Of a stretch of 64,000 nt of DNA, positions 6,336 to 15,540 are shown piece after piece (the first letter of the stretch is position 1; each line of letters begins with the position of its first letter). Made by a program: the position numbers and the translations under genes. The DNA is from an uncultured Acidiphilium sp. (GTDB taxonomy: Bacteria; Bacillota; Clostridia; Christensenellales; Borkfalkiaceae), in the NCBI GenBank assembly GCA_902495325.1, contig CABUWK010000004.1, positions 1 to 64,000 on the forward strand, read 5' to 3'. The notes under the pieces were generated by a model. That model was not told the origin of the DNA and ran no database searches. It worked only from the letters and a program-made list of their open reading frames with translations.

Positions 6336-8405
6336 ATGGAAAAAAGAAAAATCAACATTCCGTTTCTGATCGGATTGATCCTGTCTTTGGCGGTGTTTGT
6401 CGGGTCGGTCGTCATGATCGCGTACTCGGCGAAGATCGCGGGCGGGAGCAGCGATCTCGGCGTCGATCCGAACGACGGCATCACGAAAATGTATACCGAC
6501 GACGAGACGATCAAGATCGCCGGAAACCAGAAAGGCGAGATTTACGCCGTGGATATGGACGGCGAAACCTTATGGAACGTCGGCGCCCTTTATTCGCGCG
6601 CGCTTTACGATATCACGAAAAACGGGGACACCGTTTATGCTCTTTACGCCAACGGCAACGTGGTTTCCTTCAGTGTGAACGACGCCGTTTCTTTCACCCC
6701 GAAAGAGGTTGCCGAAGGAGACGATACCCCTTCGGGAGAAGAGTTCCTCGCAAAGTGCACCGTGTACGAAACGGGCGGTATCAACGCGCAGGGGAACGTT
6801 TCCAACTCGCAGCTCCTTCTGTCGGAAGACGGAAAGACCCTTTTCGTGCGCGGTATTTTCAGCGCGAGAAATCTCAATAACCGTATCTATGCGTTCGATC
6901 TTTTAAGCGGCGACAGAAAAACGGTGAAGCAGAGCGCCGGAAAGATTGGCGGAAGCGGCGTTACGGGCGGAAAACTTTACTTCGCGAACGGCAACGCGAT
7001 CGGCGTGTACGACGGCTCGGAAACGACGGATCTGGCGTTATCGGGCACGATCGAAGAGACGATCGTATCCCTTTCCTGCGGGGAAGGTTACCTTTCCGCG
7101 ATCGGCGAAAACAGCACGATCTACAAGATCGATCTGACGGACGGCAACAAGGTCTCGAGCGCTTCTCTCGGCATCACGCTGAATACGTCCTTCGTATACA
7201 CCACGGGCGAAAACTTCGTGGCGAAGATCCAGAACGGCGGCGTCGCGATGATCGACGCGAGATCCATGAGCGTCTCGCTGAACATGAAAGCGGACGACAA
7301 AGCCAACCTGATCATGTGGTCGGAAGGCGGTTTTGCCCTCCGCGACGAAAGCGATATCACGAACACGAGCGTTATTTACTACAACGCGGCGGACGCGCAC
7401 GCGAAGGTGTTATATACAAGGCTTCGCACGGTATTCGTGGTCGTCATGATCCTGGCGGCCGTTGCCGCGCTCTATTTCGGGTTCGGGCTCTCCGCAACGT
7501 ACAGACGGAAGATCAACGCGAAAGCGATCGCGTTTTTCAAAGCATTATATAAATACAGACTCGTTTACATTTCTCTGATCATACCTTTCGCACTGCTCAC
7601 GCTGTTCTATTATATCCCCATCGTGTTCGGTTTCCGCCTCGCGTTTTACGATTACGTGCCCGGCGTGAAAGATTCGTTCGTCGGATGGGCGAACTTCCGC
7701 GCGGTGGTGAAAACGGCGGAATTCTGGAGCTCGGCAAAAACGATGCTCGTATTCCTGATCGCCGATCTTCTGAAAGCGCTGATCCCGCCGATCATTCTGG
7801 CGGAGCTCATCGTGGCGGTCAGATGCAGGCAGTTCTCTCTCTGGACGAGAATATTGCTCTTCCTGCCGGGCGTTCTTCCCGGCGTGGCGACCGTTCTCGT
7901 CTGGCAGTCCGGCGTGTTCGGCGCGACGCAGAACAGTCTGGTGAACGCCTTTATCGGGGTGTTTGTTCCGGGGTTCGTGAAAAACTGGGTGTACAGCGCG
8001 TCCAACGCGACGGCGATCGGAACCCTCATCGCGTTCGGCTTCCCGTGGATCGGTTCCTATCTGATCTTTTACGGCGCGATCACGGGGATCAACGTTTCCT
8101 ATTTCGAAGCGGCGAAACTCGACGGATGTTCGTGGTGGAAGAGGATCGTGAAGATCGATATTCCGCTGATCGTTCCGCAGATCAAATACATTTTCGTAAC
8201 GTCGTTCATCGCGTCGGTGCAGAACTACACGAGCATCTTCGTCATTCACGGCGTGGACGGACAGATCAAAACGCCGGCGCTTTTGATGTATCGCGAAATC
8301 GTGAACGCCAACTACGGCATAGCGAGCGTCATGGGGATCATCATCTTCCTGTTCCTCAGCGTGGCGACCTTCTTCAACTTCAGAATGCAGTCGGATAATT
8401 CGTAA
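6336..8405 (+). CDS. Sugar ABC transporter permease (MalF-like) with an extracellular beta-propeller
   Basis: Inner-membrane permease of a carbohydrate ABC importer with an unusual N-terminal extension. The start at 6336 (MEKRKINIPFL) follows TAAGG; a GTG at 6327 would add three residues. Residues 8-30 form a first membrane helix. Residues about 40-345 carry repeated beta-propeller-like blades (EIYAVDMDGETLWNVGA, RIYAFDLLSGD, TIYKIDLTDGN), predicted outside the cell. A helix at about 364-384 leads back in, and residues about 404-689 are a MalF-type permease with the EAA coupling motif YFEAAKLDGCSWWKR near residue 588. Ordinary MalF-like permeases are about 300 residues. Its partner permease and binding protein follow. 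The propeller could dock the binding protein or glycan; that is inference. Confidence 0.88.
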   Translation: MEKRKINIPFLIGLILSLAVFVGSVVMIAYSAKIAGGSSDLGVDPNDGITKMYTDDETIKIAGNQKGEIYAVDMDGETLWNVGALYSRALYDITKNGDTVYALYANGNVVSFSVNDAVSFTPKEVAEGDDTPSGEEFLAKCTVYETGGINAQGNVSNSQLLLSEDGKTLFVRGIFSARNLNNRIYAFDLLSGDRKTVKQSAGKIGGSGVTGGKLYFANGNAIGVYDGSETTDLALSGTIEETIVSLSCGEGYLSAIGENSTIYKIDLTDGNKVSSASLGITLNTSFVYTTGENFVAKIQNGGVAMIDARSMSVSLNMKADDKANLIMWSEGGFALRDESDITNTSVIYYNAADAHAKVLYTRLRTVFVVVMILAAVAALYFGFGLSATYRRKINAKAIAFFKALYKYRLVYISLIIPFALLTLFYYIPIVFGFRLAFYDYVPGVKDSFVGWANFRAVVKTAEFWSSAKTMLVFLIADLLKALIPPIILAELIVAVRCRQFSLWTRILLFLPGVLPGVATVLVWQSGVFGATQNSLVNAFIGVFVPGFVKNWVYSASNATAIGTLIAFGFPWIGSYLIFYGAITGINVSYFEAAKLDGCSWWKRIVKIDIPLIVPQIKYIFVTSFIASVQNYTSIFVIHGVDGQIKTPALLMYREIVNANYGIASVMGIIIFLFLSVATFFNFRMQSDNS

Positions 8406-8423
8406 CGGGAGGACAGAAAGTTT

Positions 8424-9326
8424 ATGGAAAACGTACAGAACGTACAGTTGCGGACGGATCCTTTCGGACCCGCAAAGAAAATCAGATACAGAAAGAGAGG
8501 GATCGAGGGGACTGCCGCGCAGGTCGTTCTCATCGTGATCCTGGTGATCACGCTGATCCTCGCCTTAATGCCCATATTCGTCACTCTGATCATGTCGGTC
8601 AAATCCGCGCAGGACATCACGAATTATCCCATTTGGACTTTCCCGAAATCGGGGTGGATGTTCAAAAACTATTCGGACGCTTTTCAGGTGCTGTCCCTGC
8701 CCCTTCTGAATACCGTTCTGATCGACCTGATCTCCACGGTGGCGGTGTTGTTTTTAAGCTGTTATGTGGCTTTCCTGTTCGAAAGAAAGGCGTTTGCGGG
8801 TAAGAAATTCCTGTTTTTCGCCTTTATCGCGCCGATGCTCGTACCGGGCGCGGTGCTCCTTTCCCCCACGTATATCGTGGTGGCAAACTGGCTTAACCTT
8901 TCGGAAAACTGGCTCGGTCTCATCCTGCCGTATATCGCGGGCAACCAGATCGCATCCGTTTTCCTGATGAGAACGTTCATGGGGCAGCAACCCGCTTCTT
9001 TATACGAAGCGGCGGAACTCGACGGGGCGAATACCTTCGGAATGTTCGTGTATATCTGCCTTCCCCTCACGTTCCCCATCATGATGATCCAGGGCATCTC
9101 CATTTTCGCGGCGATGTATAACGATTACATGTGGCCTCAGCTTCTTTATCTGAAGAACCTGAACAAGGGCGTGCTGATGCCTTACCTCAAATCGATCGCG
9201 GCGAATTACGAACAGGGCGTGCAGTACGCGATGTACCTCGTGGCGGGCATTCCGCTGATCATCTCCACGGCGATCAGCGTGAAGTTCTTCATCGGCGGCG
9301 ACTTCGCAAGCGGCATGAAGCTTTAA
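8424..9326 (+). CDS. Sugar ABC transporter permease (MalG-like)
   Basis: Second transmembrane subunit of the carbohydrate importer, expected to pair with the propeller-bearing permease 18 bp upstream. Its 300 residues match the MalG/carbohydrate uptake family 1. Hydrophobic helices are visible near residues 32-57, 90-112, 125-148 and 262-285, and the EAA coupling motif YEAAELDGANTFGMF lies near residue 194. No ATPase gene is present in this locus; in many Bacillota one multitask MsmX-type ATPase serves several such permease pairs, which I infer here too. Confidence 0.94.
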   Translation: MENVQNVQLRTDPFGPAKKIRYRKRGIEGTAAQVVLIVILVITLILALMPIFVTLIMSVKSAQDITNYPIWTFPKSGWMFKNYSDAFQVLSLPLLNTVLIDLISTVAVLFLSCYVAFLFERKAFAGKKFLFFAFIAPMLVPGAVLLSPTYIVVANWLNLSENWLGLILPYIAGNQIASVFLMRTFMGQQPASLYEAAELDGANTFGMFVYICLPLTFPIMMIQGISIFAAMYNDYMWPQLLYLKNLNKGVLMPYLKSIAANYEQGVQYAMYLVAGIPLIISTAISVKFFIGGDFASGMKL

Positions 9327-9375
9327 CCGGTTCCGTAACGGGAAAACCGAAACTATGTCAACGTCTCTTTTCCGT

Positions 9376-9396
9376 GCCGGTTGTTTCATAACCGGC
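9376..9396 (+). terminator. Intergenic stem-loop between permease and binding-protein genes
   Basis: GCCGGTT (9376-9382) and AACCGGC (9390-9396) form a 7-bp stem with a 7-nt loop and no T-run. Such hairpins commonly protect or partially terminate transcripts so that the binding protein is made at a different level from the permeases. This role is inferred. Confidence 0.35.
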
Positions 9397-9446
9397 TGCG
9401 GGAGAGGGGATGAAATAAAAAATCTGTTTCTTCAAGGAGGAAATTT

Positions 9447-11258
9447 ATGAAGAAATTTTTGCAAACGACACTCGTAGCGGTGCTCGGCTTTGTAATGGCG
9501 TTTTCCGCGGCTGCATGCGGAAACAAAACGCCGTCCGGTTCTTCCGAGCCGACGTCTTCTCCGGAATCGACGTCGAAACCTTCGGAAAGCACTTCCGAAT
9601 CCAAGCCTTCGGGCGAAACGGGGCTTTCTGCCACCATCGAAATGTACACGACCGTAAACATCATCGAGCAGAGAGCGCTCGAGAGAGTTGCCGAAGCCTA
9701 TATGAACTATCAGTACGACAAGGGCAACGACATTACGGTCATCATCAAAAACAACACCGATCCCACGGCGTATTCGCAGTCCGTTAAAACGATGGCGGGC
9801 GGCACGGTAAGCACGCCCACGATCGTATGCACGGGCGTTATCCCCGAATACTACGGAACGAACAAGCTTTACGATTTCACGGAAGCCCTCGAATCCGCCA
9901 ACCCCTACATGGGCGGCAAAACGTGGAAAGACGGGCTGGAAGCGGACGCTTACAGAACGCAGGTCTCCGGCTCTTCGATGACCGTTCCCGGGCTGAGCTA
10001 TTCTTCCAACTACCTCACCGTGTTCTATAACAAGCAGGCGGTTGCGGACGTTCTCGCCGGCTACGAAGGCGTTGCCGCGGACGGTACGATCGACAATTCG
10101 AAGATCACCTGGGCGTGGATGCTCGGCGCGCTCGAAAAAGCGCAGACCGCTTCGGGCAAAAACTTCAAAAACCCCCTCGCGCTCTCCACGAGCACGCAGT
10201 CTACGGGCGAAGTCGCGTTCAACATGCTTTCCCACCTCGTGAACATGTATCTCGATCAGTATTACCGCGATTTTATCAACGAAGTTCACTCCGTTTCGGG
10301 CGATTACAGCTTCCTCGAAGGGGATGACGAATGGACTTACGACGCGAACGACGCAGGCATCGATTCCGCGGATAAATATTCTTACAACCTCAACAAAGTG
10401 GTCGATCTTTACTTCAACAAAGAAGGTTACAACCCCACTTCCGCTAAATATAAAGAAGTGATGGAAAACCTTTACGACCTGATGAGCTATGCCGACGATC
10501 AGGCTTCTTACAGCGACGTGTTCAACCGTTTCAACGAAACGACCATCGTTTATTCGAAGGGCGGCGGCGCTTACAGCGACATGAAGCTTTTCTATGTGGA
10601 AGCGCTCGACTATGTGAGAACGTACAGAGACGCGCATAAAAAAGGTTCCGTTTACCCGAGCTCTGCCGAGATCGGAAGCGAGATCGGCTGGTTCCTGATG
10701 CCCGCAATGGAATCTTCTCTTCCGGGCGTTGCGGATAACGTGAGAGCGTACGGCGGTCCGCAGGAAAACTACGGTATTTTAAACAGCACGGCTACCAACA
10801 ACAAATTTGCGGTCGACTTCATGATGTATCTTTACTCTCCCGAAGGGCAGAGCGCGATCTACGCTTACTACAAGAGCCAGAACAACGCACCCGTTACCAT
10901 GCGCCAGCTCGTGAAGAACGTTACCGTTCCTTCCGAGATCGATTTTACGGGATTGATTTCCGCTTCGGGCGACTGCACGACTTCTCCTTATCTGATCTTC
11001 GGTAAATGCTCCGGCATGAATCAGGCGAGAGTGGGAGACACCACCGAATACGTTTACGACAGAGTCGGCGGCATCCTCAGCGATTACTTCCGCGGATCGG
11101 AAAAGACCTGGAACGGAACGGCTATGTTCGACGCGATCAAATCGGGCTTCGCAAGCTATGCGAGCAACGCGAATCTGAAATACACCGATTATTCGAAAGT
11201 CGCGGAAGCGACCGGTTCCGCGCTGAACGGCAACCCGTTCAACACTTCGGGTAACTGA
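9447..11258 (+). CDS. Extracellular solute-binding lipoprotein of the sugar ABC transporter
   Basis: Substrate-binding component, anchored to the outer face of the membrane. A type II signal peptide ends in the lipobox SAAAC with Cys24; a Ser/Thr/Pro/Glu-rich linker (about residues 28-58) tethers the binding domain. GGAGG lies 7 nt before the ATG. At 603 residues it is longer than ordinary family 1 binding proteins (about 420), closer to those for large oligosaccharides, but no family-specific residues could be assigned by eye. Its position after the two permeases and before two hydrolase-like lipoproteins argues for import of an oligosaccharide released at the cell surface. Confidence 0.88.
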   Translation: MKKFLQTTLVAVLGFVMAFSAAACGNKTPSGSSEPTSSPESTSKPSESTSESKPSGETGLSATIEMYTTVNIIEQRALERVAEAYMNYQYDKGNDITVIIKNNTDPTAYSQSVKTMAGGTVSTPTIVCTGVIPEYYGTNKLYDFTEALESANPYMGGKTWKDGLEADAYRTQVSGSSMTVPGLSYSSNYLTVFYNKQAVADVLAGYEGVAADGTIDNSKITWAWMLGALEKAQTASGKNFKNPLALSTSTQSTGEVAFNMLSHLVNMYLDQYYRDFINEVHSVSGDYSFLEGDDEWTYDANDAGIDSADKYSYNLNKVVDLYFNKEGYNPTSAKYKEVMENLYDLMSYADDQASYSDVFNRFNETTIVYSKGGGAYSDMKLFYVEALDYVRTYRDAHKKGSVYPSSAEIGSEIGWFLMPAMESSLPGVADNVRAYGGPQENYGILNSTATNNKFAVDFMMYLYSPEGQSAIYAYYKSQNNAPVTMRQLVKNVTVPSEIDFTGLISASGDCTTSPYLIFGKCSGMNQARVGDTTEYVYDRVGGILSDYFRGSEKTWNGTAMFDAIKSGFASYASNANLKYTDYSKVAEATGSALNGNPFNTSGN

Positions 11259-11281
11259 TCCTTAAAAACGAGGGAAATTTC

Positions 11282-13210
11282 ATGAGAAAAAATTTAACGG
11301 CGCTTGCGCTGTGTCTTGCGCTCGCAACGTCGGCTGCCGCCTGCGGAAACAAAGTCGATCACTCTGATTCGACGAAAGAGTCGGGAAGCACCGGCGAAAA
11401 AGCGGAGATCACGGGGGAATACGTTTCCTCGACCGATCTCGGCAGCGGGTTCTTTCAGACTGCCGGTACGGACGACTACGGCAGATCGTTCGGGCAGGTG
11501 AGCGCGTATAACGAAAACGTGGTGGGCGTGTTCTATTTCCTCTGGCTCAGCCAGGCGTCCGAAACGACGACGATCGATTCTTACGTAAGCCAGGGAAAAG
11601 CCGAGAATACCCTGAAAGGGGACGAGATCCCCGGCATGCCCTCTTTCACCTATTGGGGAGAGCCGATGTACGGCTACTACCAGGTGGAAGACGAATGGGT
11701 CGTGAGAAAGCACGTGGAGCTGTTTATCAACGCGGGGCTTGACTTTATCTGTTTCGACGCCACGAATAACGACTGTTATCAGGCGGCTGCCAAACAGGTG
11801 CTCGACGTTCTTCTCGAGTATAAAAAACTCGGGTATAACGTGCCGAAAGCCATGTTCATGACCAACAGCGATTCCACCGGCATGACGGAAGATATCTACA
11901 GAAAGTTCTATCGCAGAAACACTTACGACGATATCTGGTTCACCGGAAACGGCAGCAAACCGTGGATCATCGCCGATTATCAGGGCGGCGACGCGGCGAT
12001 TCAGGATCGCTTCTATTTCAAAGCGGCGCAGTGGCCCATTCAGTCCTTCAACCAGAACAAATTCCCGTGGATCTCTTACCGTTATCCGCAGGAAACTTTC
12101 GTGGACGCGGCGAACGATTACGGCATCATGAGCGTTTCCGTTTCTCAGCACACGGGGATCGGCGGCAATCTGTCGGACGCGAACAAATCGGGGATCAACT
12201 TCTCCTTGTCCGGGCTTTACGCGCCGTATAATTACGACAGTTTATCCGATGATCTGAAAAAAGTATATTCCAAAGAAAAAGCCCTCGAGGTTTATAACGC
12301 CAACCGCGGAAGAGGCTGGTCGAACGCGAAAAAAGCCAACACTTACGAAGACGCGGTGAAAAACACCAACTTCGAAGAGCAATGGAACACCGTTTACGAT
12401 ACGCAAGGGATCAATCTCGTATTCGTGACCGGCTGGAACGAATGGATCGCGCAGAAACAGAGCACGGATCCGATGCTCGGCGCGGGATACGGGTATTTCG
12501 TGGATACGTTCGACATGGAATTCTCCCGCGATATCGAAATGATGAACGGCGGTTATCTCGATAACTGCTATCTGCAACTCGTAAAGAACATCCGCAAATA
12601 CAAAGGATACGGCTTTAACGACAAAACGTATAACGACCCTGTTGCGGACGGAACGGATATGCTCGATCTCGCAAACTGGGCGAACATCCGCTCGTATGCC
12701 GACCTTACCGGCGAAACGAAGGCGAGAGATCACGCAGGCGTCGGGAGCACGTATTATAAAAACGAAACGGGCAGAAACGATATCCGCGAAGTCAGGGTGG
12801 CAAGCGATTCGGAAAACCTCTGGTTCATGATCGCCACGACGGACGCGATCACGGCGAAATCGGCAGACGATACCCGCTGGATGAATCTCTGGATCGGCGT
12901 GGAAGGCGAAGAAGGAGGTTTCAATAACCTCGGTTACGTGGTGAACAGAAGCTTGAACGGCACGACGGCAAGCCTCGATAAGATCTCGAACAACGCGTTC
13001 GAATCTGCGGGCACGTGCGACACTTACGTTTCCGGCAACGTGATGATCGTCCGGGTGAAAAAGAGCGCGCTCGGCATCACCGACAGTCGTTTCGGCTTGC
13101 AGTTCAAGGTGACGGACAATCTGCAGAAGGATTTCGATATCACCGATCTTTACACGAACGGCGATTGCGCCCCCATCGGCAGGATCAATTACAGCTGGTA
13201 TACGAAATAA
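11282..13210 (+). CDS. Lipoprotein with GH99/GH71-like catalytic domain and C-terminal beta-sandwich
   Basis: Probable cell-surface glycan hydrolase. The lipobox SAAAC puts the lipidated Cys at residue 21, followed by a short acidic linker. Residues about 65-430 resemble the GH99/GH71/WbsX-type TIM barrel: VGVFYFLWLS at the start, EPMYGYYQVEDEWVVRKHVE, and VTGWNEWIAQKQ near residue 381, where WNEW matches the conserved acid region of these families. Residues about 490-642 look like a CBM9/DOMON-type beta-sandwich (EVRVASDSENLWFMIATTD). The next gene is a paralogue. The family link is by motif only; the substrate (an alpha-glycan such as mannan) is inference. Confidence 0.65.
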   Translation: MRKNLTALALCLALATSAAACGNKVDHSDSTKESGSTGEKAEITGEYVSSTDLGSGFFQTAGTDDYGRSFGQVSAYNENVVGVFYFLWLSQASETTTIDSYVSQGKAENTLKGDEIPGMPSFTYWGEPMYGYYQVEDEWVVRKHVELFINAGLDFICFDATNNDCYQAAAKQVLDVLLEYKKLGYNVPKAMFMTNSDSTGMTEDIYRKFYRRNTYDDIWFTGNGSKPWIIADYQGGDAAIQDRFYFKAAQWPIQSFNQNKFPWISYRYPQETFVDAANDYGIMSVSVSQHTGIGGNLSDANKSGINFSLSGLYAPYNYDSLSDDLKKVYSKEKALEVYNANRGRGWSNAKKANTYEDAVKNTNFEEQWNTVYDTQGINLVFVTGWNEWIAQKQSTDPMLGAGYGYFVDTFDMEFSRDIEMMNGGYLDNCYLQLVKNIRKYKGYGFNDKTYNDPVADGTDMLDLANWANIRSYADLTGETKARDHAGVGSTYYKNETGRNDIREVRVASDSENLWFMIATTDAITAKSADDTRWMNLWIGVEGEEGGFNNLGYVVNRSLNGTTASLDKISNNAFESAGTCDTYVSGNVMIVRVKKSALGITDSRFGLQFKVTDNLQKDFDITDLYTNGDCAPIGRINYSWYTK

Positions 13211-13234
13211 GCGATACCGGACGGAGGAAAATCG

Positions 13235-15376
13235 TTGAAAAAAAATTTATTGATTAAAATCTTATCGGTCATGATGGTGCTTACTATGGGTATTTCGACG
13301 GGATGCGGCAACGGCAATTCGTCTTCTTCGGAATTCGAAAAAACTTCTCAGAGCGAAAGCAATTCGACGAAGGAGCCCGAAAGCGAATCGGAAAGCGGGT
13401 CTTCGGCGGAACCGGAAGGCTATCGTTACGGCGAGGATTGGCTCGACGTTTACGACGCGGCTTATACCGAAGAGCTTCTCTCCGCGGGCGATCTCGAATT
13501 TACGAAATCGCAGATCTCCGGTTCTTATCTGGACGGCGATTCCGAAATAAAAACGCACGCGAAGAAAACGGGCGGAAAATACGTAGGTATTTTCTACTTC
13601 ATGTGGCTCGGCGAAGGCTGGGGCAATATTTACGACATTTCCAAACTGCAGGAAAAGTATAATCCGTACGATACGTCGAACGGCACGAATCCCCTGTGGG
13701 CGCTTTCGGGGAAAGCGGGTTACGACGCGAGCATTTCGCCGATGAACGCTTTCCACTATTTCGAAGAGCCCATGTACGGCTACTACAATTCGTGGGATAC
13801 CTGGGTGATCAGAAGGCATCTCGAACTTCTTTCCATGGCGGGGATCGATTTCCTTTACCTTGATTTCACCAACGCAAATGCGGGCGGGGCGAATCTTTAT
13901 AAAAAAGCGACCACCGCTTTGCTGGATGAGATCCTCGCAATGCAGAAACTCGGTTACGACGTTCCGCAGATCGTTCCCATCTGCTGCAACCCCTATACGG
14001 GGAGCGATAAGGCGGTAACGCAGGTCGTGGAATGGGTTTACGACAATTATTACGCCAAGGACAATTTCAAATATAAATCCTGCTGGTTCACCGCGGATCC
14101 CGTGAGAAATCCCTCGGGAAAACCGTTGCTCGTGACCTACGGGTTCGATTCGCAGTATTTAAGCAAGAAGGAAGTCGCGAACGCTTTCTGGATCAGAAAC
14201 GTGGTGTGGCCCACGGCGGTCACTTCGTCTTCCTATGCGAACGGTTTCCCGTGGATGGATTACAGCTACCCGCAGGAAAACTACGGCGGCATCATGAACG
14301 TTTCCATCGCGCAGCACATCGGCGGTAGCTGGTCTTCGGAAGCTTTTCTTGCGAAAAACAAGGGTAACAAAGGCTTGACTTACCGCGGCAGAGGGGCGCT
14401 TCCCACGCAGAAATACGCTTATCAGACGGACAGCCTGGAAGCGGCGAAACTCGGCTACAATTTCTCCGGCGAATGGAAAAACGTGCTGAACTATTCGGGC
14501 AGCGAAGAAGTCTGGATGGTCACGGTAACGGGCTGGAACGAATGGGTCGCGCAGAAACTGGATACGGGCAACTCTTACGCAACGTTCGTGGATACGTTCA
14601 ATGTCGCATTCTCCCGCGATATCGAAATGATGAGAGACGCGAACGGTTACGGGGATAATTACTTCCTGCAACTGTGCGAATACGTGCGCGAATTCAAATA
14701 CGGCAAAGCGACGGGTAAAAAGTCTTCCTCGGCGATGTGGATGAGAAAGACGATCGACATCACGAACCTTTCCGCCTGGAACGACGTGAAAGCAAAGTAC
14801 GTCGATTTTACTTCCGACGCCAATAACCGTAACGAAAAGAGCGCGGCGAACAAATACACCTATACCGATAACTCGGCAAGAAACGATATCGATTATATCA
14901 AGATCGCGAACGACAGCGAAAATCTTTACGTTCTCGTCGCCGCGAAAGACGATATTACCGATTATACCGAAGGCGATTTCAACTGGATGAACCTGTGGCT
15001 TTCCACCAACAGGGGCACGGGCTGGAACGGTTACGATTTCTATATCAACCGTACCCCGGGCACGAACGGCGAAACCACGATCGACCGCCTCGGAACGGAC
15101 GCGGACGGAAGAATCACGACCGAAAAACTTTCGTTTGCGGCAAACTATTATAAAGAAGGCAAGTTCATCGCTTATAAGATCCCCCTCGAAGCCCTCGGCG
15201 TAACGAGTGCGGACGAGATCGGGCTGAAAGCGACCGACAATATCTTTGCCAACAAAGCCACCGCTTTGAACGACGGCGTGGGCGTGTATTCTTTCGGCGA
15301 TATCTTCGCATTCTATTGCGGGGGAGACTGTGCGCCGATCGGCAGACTGAACTACGCTTACAGAATGGCTTATTGA
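13235..15376 (+). CDS. Second GH99/GH71-like lipoprotein, paralogue of the preceding gene
   Basis: A 713-residue lipoprotein starting at a TTG with GGAGG 8 nt upstream. The lipobox ISTGC gives Cys24, followed by a Ser/Glu linker to about residue 65. The catalytic-like domain repeats the landmarks of its neighbour: KYVGIFYFMWLGEGWG, EEPMYGYYNSWDTWVIRRHLE, DYSYPQENYGGIMNVS and VTVTGWNEWVAQKLDTG. The C-terminal domain has ENLYVLVAAKDDITDY and ends GGDCAPIGRLNYAYRMAY, matching GDCAPIGRINYSWYTK in the paralogue. It lies 24 bp after that gene, so the two are tandem duplicates in one operon. Specificity may have diverged. Confidence 0.65.
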   Translation: MKKNLLIKILSVMMVLTMGISTGCGNGNSSSSEFEKTSQSESNSTKEPESESESGSSAEPEGYRYGEDWLDVYDAAYTEELLSAGDLEFTKSQISGSYLDGDSEIKTHAKKTGGKYVGIFYFMWLGEGWGNIYDISKLQEKYNPYDTSNGTNPLWALSGKAGYDASISPMNAFHYFEEPMYGYYNSWDTWVIRRHLELLSMAGIDFLYLDFTNANAGGANLYKKATTALLDEILAMQKLGYDVPQIVPICCNPYTGSDKAVTQVVEWVYDNYYAKDNFKYKSCWFTADPVRNPSGKPLLVTYGFDSQYLSKKEVANAFWIRNVVWPTAVTSSSYANGFPWMDYSYPQENYGGIMNVSIAQHIGGSWSSEAFLAKNKGNKGLTYRGRGALPTQKYAYQTDSLEAAKLGYNFSGEWKNVLNYSGSEEVWMVTVTGWNEWVAQKLDTGNSYATFVDTFNVAFSRDIEMMRDANGYGDNYFLQLCEYVREFKYGKATGKKSSSAMWMRKTIDITNLSAWNDVKAKYVDFTSDANNRNEKSAANKYTYTDNSARNDIDYIKIANDSENLYVLVAAKDDITDYTEGDFNWMNLWLSTNRGTGWNGYDFYINRTPGTNGETTIDRLGTDADGRITTEKLSFAANYYKEGKFIAYKIPLEALGVTSADEIGLKATDNIFANKATALNDGVGVYSFGDIFAFYCGGDCAPIGRLNYAYRMAY

Positions 15377-15420
15377 TTTTGTTCACCCTATTTAATTTAT
15401 CCCCCCTTTTTTTGGTTCCG

Positions 15421-15446
15421 GATCCCCGGGGATCTTCCCCGGGATC
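15421..15446 (+). terminator. GC-rich stem-loop after the hydrolase genes
   Basis: GATCCCCGGGGA and TCCCCGGGATC form an 11-bp stem with one bulged C and a 3-nt loop. A T-run precedes rather than follows it, so it may be a processing or stability hairpin separating the hydrolase genes from the surface-protein gene. Confidence 0.4.
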
Positions 15447-15540
15447 GGGAATCTTATGCCGAAGGAAAACGGCGAGGGGAAAAATTCATATCGGCTTAAA
15501 AGCGAATGCTTTAACAAAAATATACCGGGAGGTAGAAATT

